From Methylobacterium sp. E-045 (GTDB lineage: Bacteria > Pseudomonadota > Alphaproteobacteria > Rhizobiales > Beijerinckiaceae), in assembly GCF_022829685.1 (NCBI RefSeq), contig NZ_JAKSYE010000094.1:90309-154308 (forward strand): a stretch of 64,000 bases of DNA. The letters run 5' to 3'. Position 1 is the first letter of the stretch. Every line of letters starts with the position of its first letter. The notes under the pieces are model-generated. The model worked only from the letters and a program-made list of their open reading frames with translations. It was not told the origin of the DNA and made no database searches. Positions 61,696 to 64,000 of this stretch are shown here, in pieces. A program made the position numbers and the translations under genes.

Positions 61696-61971
61696 TCATC
61701 TGGTTCGCATTCGTTCGGCCGGGATCGTTCGACAAAACAAACGGGCCGTCGGCGCGGACGGCGGCGCTGCGGCCAGCGGCGGCGGCTCGGCGGCGTCGAG
61801 ATCGTCGGGGTCGGGGCTGGCGGCGGAGGCGAACTTGGCGAACTCCCAGCCGTCGACCCAATCCTGCCGCTCGGCGGATTCCTCGCCGCCCGGTGCGTGA
61901 TCGATGGTCTCGCCACGCCCGTAGGCTTCGAAACCCATCCAGTAGACATCCGGCGTCGCAGCGCTCGTCAC
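61696..61971 (-). CDS. Small Rmf-like protein (91 aa), GTG start
   Basis: The GTG at 61971 has GGGAGAA upstream. The N-terminal half, GFEAYGRGETIDHAPGGEES then ERQDWVDGWEFAKF, recalls the ribosome modulation factor/Rmf-CrpP family pattern (G-x-A-Y-x-x-G ... W-x-x-G-W). The C-terminal 35 residues are Pro/Ala-rich. In E. coli Rmf makes inactive 100S ribosomes in stationary phase. Similarity is limited to a few spaced residues and the basic character of Rmf is missing, so this is a tentative call. Confidence 0.55.
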   Translation of the reverse strand: MTSAATPDVYWMGFEAYGRGETIDHAPGGEESAERQDWVDGWEFAKFASAASPDPDDLDAAEPPPLAAAPPSAPTARLFCRTIPAERMRTR

Positions 61972-62073
61972 GGCATTCTCCCTCTCCGGGGATGCTCATG
62001 CCACGGGACGGTGCGCGCCACATCCTCCGGATGAGGGAGGGAGGTCGTGGATATCGGCGCGCGAATGGCGCGG

Positions 62074-63180
62074 TCAGGGGGCGACGCCCTCGCGGGTGAG
62101 GAGGTGGCGCTTGCGGGCGACGCCCCAGCGATAGCCGGAGAGCGAGCCGTCCGAACGGACCACCCGGTGGCAGGGAATCGCCACGGCGATGGGGTTCGCG
62201 CCGCAGGCCCGCGCCACGGCACGGGTCGCGGCCGGCGCGCCGATGGCGCGGGCGATCTCCGCATAAGTCGCGGTGGTGCCGATGGGGATCTTGCGCAGGG
62301 CGTTCCAGACCCGCTGCTGGAAGGCGGTGCCGCCGATGTCGAGCGGCAGGTCGAGACCGCGCGAGGGGCAATCCACGAACCCCACCACCTGCGCCATCCA
62401 CGCCTCGAAGGCCGAGTCGCCGCCGGTGAGGTCGGCCTTCGGGAAACGGTCCTGGAGGTCGCGGACGAGGAGGTCGGGATCGTCGCCGAGCAGGATGGCG
62501 CAGAGTCCCCTGGCCGTCGCCGCCACCAGGATGGCGCCGAGGGCGCATTGGCCGATGCCGAACCGGATCGCGACCCCTTCGCCGCCCCGGCGGTAGATGT
62601 CGGGGGCCATGCCGAGGCGGTCCGTCGCGTCGGCGTAGAAACGGCTCGGCGAGGCATAGCCGGCCTCGTAGATCGCCTGCGTCACCGAGTCGGCCTGGCT
62701 CAAGCCCGAGGCGAGGGCCTTCGCGCGCCGTGCCGCCGCATAGGCCTTCGGCGTCACGCCGGTGACCGCCTTGAACACCCGGTGGAAATGGAACGCGCTG
62801 AGACCGGCCGCCTCCGCCAGCGTCGCGAGGCCCGGCACCGTCTCGGATCCGTCGATGAGGCGGCAGGCGCGGGCGACGGCCTCCGCCCGGCGCATGGCGA
62901 GGCTCGGTTCGTCGGGCCGGCAGCGCTTGCAGGGGCGAAAGCCGGCCCTCTCCGCCTCGGCGCAGGTGGCATGGAAGCTGACATTCTCGCGCCGCGCCGG
63001 GCGCGCCGCGCAACTCGGCCGGCAATAGATGCCCGTGGTGCGCACCGCATAGACGAAGCGGCCATCCGCGGCCTCGTCGCGGGCGGCGAGGGCGGCCCAT
63101 TTCGCCCCGTCGTCGCCGTCGAGGCGGCGGCCTGTGGCGGGCAGGAGGTCCGGGCGGGATATCGATTCGGGGGCGGACAC
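62074..63180 (-). CDS. ada: Bifunctional DNA alkylation-repair methyltransferase and regulator Ada
   Basis: A 368-residue protein with all three Ada parts: zinc/methylphosphotriester domain with cysteines 53, 57, 84 and 87 (YCRPSC, PCKRC), AraC-type HTH (about 95-195; FHFHRVFKAVTGVTPKAYAA), and O6-methylguanine methyltransferase domain with acceptor Cys337 in IPCHRVVRSDGSLSGYRWG. It repairs alkylated DNA and, when methylated at the N-terminal domain, activates the adaptive response. GTG start at 63180 preceded by GGAGA. Gene alone; alkB/alkA not adjacent. Confidence 0.95.
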   Translation of the reverse strand: MSAPESISRPDLLPATGRRLDGDDGAKWAALAARDEAADGRFVYAVRTTGIYCRPSCAARPARRENVSFHATCAEAERAGFRPCKRCRPDEPSLAMRRAEAVARACRLIDGSETVPGLATLAEAAGLSAFHFHRVFKAVTGVTPKAYAAARRAKALASGLSQADSVTQAIYEAGYASPSRFYADATDRLGMAPDIYRRGGEGVAIRFGIGQCALGAILVAATARGLCAILLGDDPDLLVRDLQDRFPKADLTGGDSAFEAWMAQVVGFVDCPSRGLDLPLDIGGTAFQQRVWNALRKIPIGTTATYAEIARAIGAPAATRAVARACGANPIAVAIPCHRVVRSDGSLSGYRWGVARKRHLLTREGVAP

Positions 63181-63303
63181 GGCGTCGATCTCCTGGCCGG
63201 GCGACGACGGCGCGGGGAGCGCCGCCGCCTCAGGTCGTCATACTGGCCCCGGGGATCGCCGGCTGCATCCCGGTTCTTGCTCCCGCTTTCGCCTGTCCCG
63301 GTG

Positions 63304-64000
63304 TCAGGCCGTCCTCGGCGCGCCGACGGGGGCGGATTTCGCGCGCGTGCGGGTCTGGAACCGCGCCACCTTGCGGGCAACGAGCGCGAACACACCCGCC
63401 AGGGCGATCATGGCCGCATCGAACCAGAGGAAGCGCGGGTCGTGCCGCAGAAGGGCGCTCGGCAAGGGCGCGGCGGCGGCGGCGAGATCCACCAGAGCCA
63501 CGGCGAGGAACAGGGCGGCGGTGACGAGGGCCATTTCCCGCCATGCGGCCCGGTGAGGCCGGAACAGCGGAACCACGCCCATCACGATCCAGGCCGCGAA
63601 GAAGGCCCGGACCTCCCAGTCGAGGCGGTCCGCGAGGCCGGGAGGGAGCACGCGGTTGGCGAGGAAATACACCGCGATCGCCGCCGGCAGGCCGATGACG
63701 GTGCCGATGTTGAGGGCTTGCACCACGCGAAGGCCGAGAAACGAGGTCTCGCCGGGTTTCGGCAGCCGGGCGACGGACCACAGGATCAGGCCGCTCGCCA
63801 CCATGACGCATCCCATCAGGCCGCAGAGGAAGAACAGGATCCGCAGGGCCGGCCCGGCGAAATGGGCCTCGTGCAGGCCGACCATGGTGGTGAAGGTCTT
63901 GGCCGCCGGTTTCAGCCCGCCCTGCAGGATCTCGACGATCTCGCCGGTGGTGCCGTCGAAGGCGATCTGCGGATGCTGGTGGGCGAGCCCGTGCGGCTCC
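63304..64000 (-). CDS. PepSY-associated membrane protein, partial (5' end outside window)
   Basis: At least 231 C-terminal residues; the frame stays open to the edge of the window. An N-terminal part reads HQHPQIAFDGTTGEIVE, the end of a PepSY domain, then ALRILFFLCGLMGCVMVASG and four more helices. This is the PepSY-TM arrangement found in iron-regulated or siderophore-reduction proteins. An internal ATG at 63885 should not be used as the start because the upstream sequence is clearly PepSY. Its place beyond ada suggests an unrelated unit. Confidence 0.82.
   Translation of the reverse strand, partial: EPHGLAHQHPQIAFDGTTGEIVEILQGGLKPAAKTFTTMVGLHEAHFAGPALRILFFLCGLMGCVMVASGLILWSVARLPKPGETSFLGLRVVQALNIGTVIGLPAAIAVYFLANRVLPPGLADRLDWEVRAFFAAWIVMGVVPLFRPHRAAWREMALVTAALFLAVALVDLAAAAAPLPSALLRHDPRFLWFDAAMIALAGVFALVARKVARFQTRTRAKSAPVGAPRTA

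Overview
The window reads as chromosomal DNA from a high-GC alphaproteobacterium, most likely a facultative methylotroph of the Methylobacteriaceae. This is inferred from gene content: an MgsABC/GmaS-type N-methylglutamate (methylamine) module, glutathione-linked formaldehyde oxidation genes, HWE-type histidine kinases, DUF6894 and DUF2865 proteins, and a second GltX. No rRNA, tRNA, CRISPR array, intact insertion sequence or prophage was recognised. Gene density is high and most start codons can be placed by Shine-Dalgarno sites or ATGA overlaps.

Layout. 1-6237: a partial APC permease and three small membrane proteins (minus strand) face a four-gene glutamate synthase-like/gamma-glutamylmethylamide synthetase cluster (plus strand), probably methylamine nitrogen and carbon use. 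6463-10847: two multi-domain HWE histidine kinases, one with a stand-alone receiver. 11269-14643: an unusual operon with an alpha/beta hydrolase fused to a gluconate-2-dehydrogenase-subunit-3-like domain, a GMC flavin oxidoreductase and a cupin, ended by a strong terminator shared with an SDR gene. 15662-27477: phosphoglucomutase, DUF6894, two Crp/Fnr regulators, LuxR-type regulators, a PsiF-like secreted protein, an ETF-beta lysine methyltransferase-like gene paired with a GT4 glycosyltransferase, topoisomerase IB, and two neighbouring regulators whose receiver domains have lost the phosphoacceptor aspartate.

27578-37508: a decayed ISAs1-like transposase, sfnG and sfnB (dimethylsulfone/sulfur scavenging), a glutamyl-tRNA synthetase, a leftover 3' end of a chemoreceptor gene, a LysR/EamA divergent pair, a CorC-type protein with a tandem hairpin repeat in its leader, and an MFS transporter. 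37810-49524: an OmpA protein with a long charged low-complexity region, several secreted small proteins, cysS, a hipBA module with a palindromic operator, a caspase-fold protein lacking both catalytic residues and carrying a glutamine-rich tail, and a membrane-anchored HhH protein. 49744-53979: an ABC exporter, then S-(hydroxymethyl)glutathione dehydrogenase and S-formylglutathione hydrolase separated by a nested palindromic element. 54405-61456: a TonB-dependent receptor converging on a sulfonate/organosulfur operon (acyl-CoA dehydrogenase-like flavoprotein, FMNH2 monooxygenase, two SsuA-like binding proteins and a His-rich cupin). 61696-64000: an Rmf-like small protein, Ada, and a partial PepSY membrane protein.

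A family of palindromes built on CCCTCTCC/GGAGAGGG recurs in at least five intergenic gaps and probably represents a REP/BIME-like repeat of this genome. The best leads for new biology are the degenerate caspase, the hydrolase-subunit-3 fusion operon, the permease with three small membrane partners, the tandem hairpin leader before the CorC gene, and the two-binding-protein organosulfur operon.
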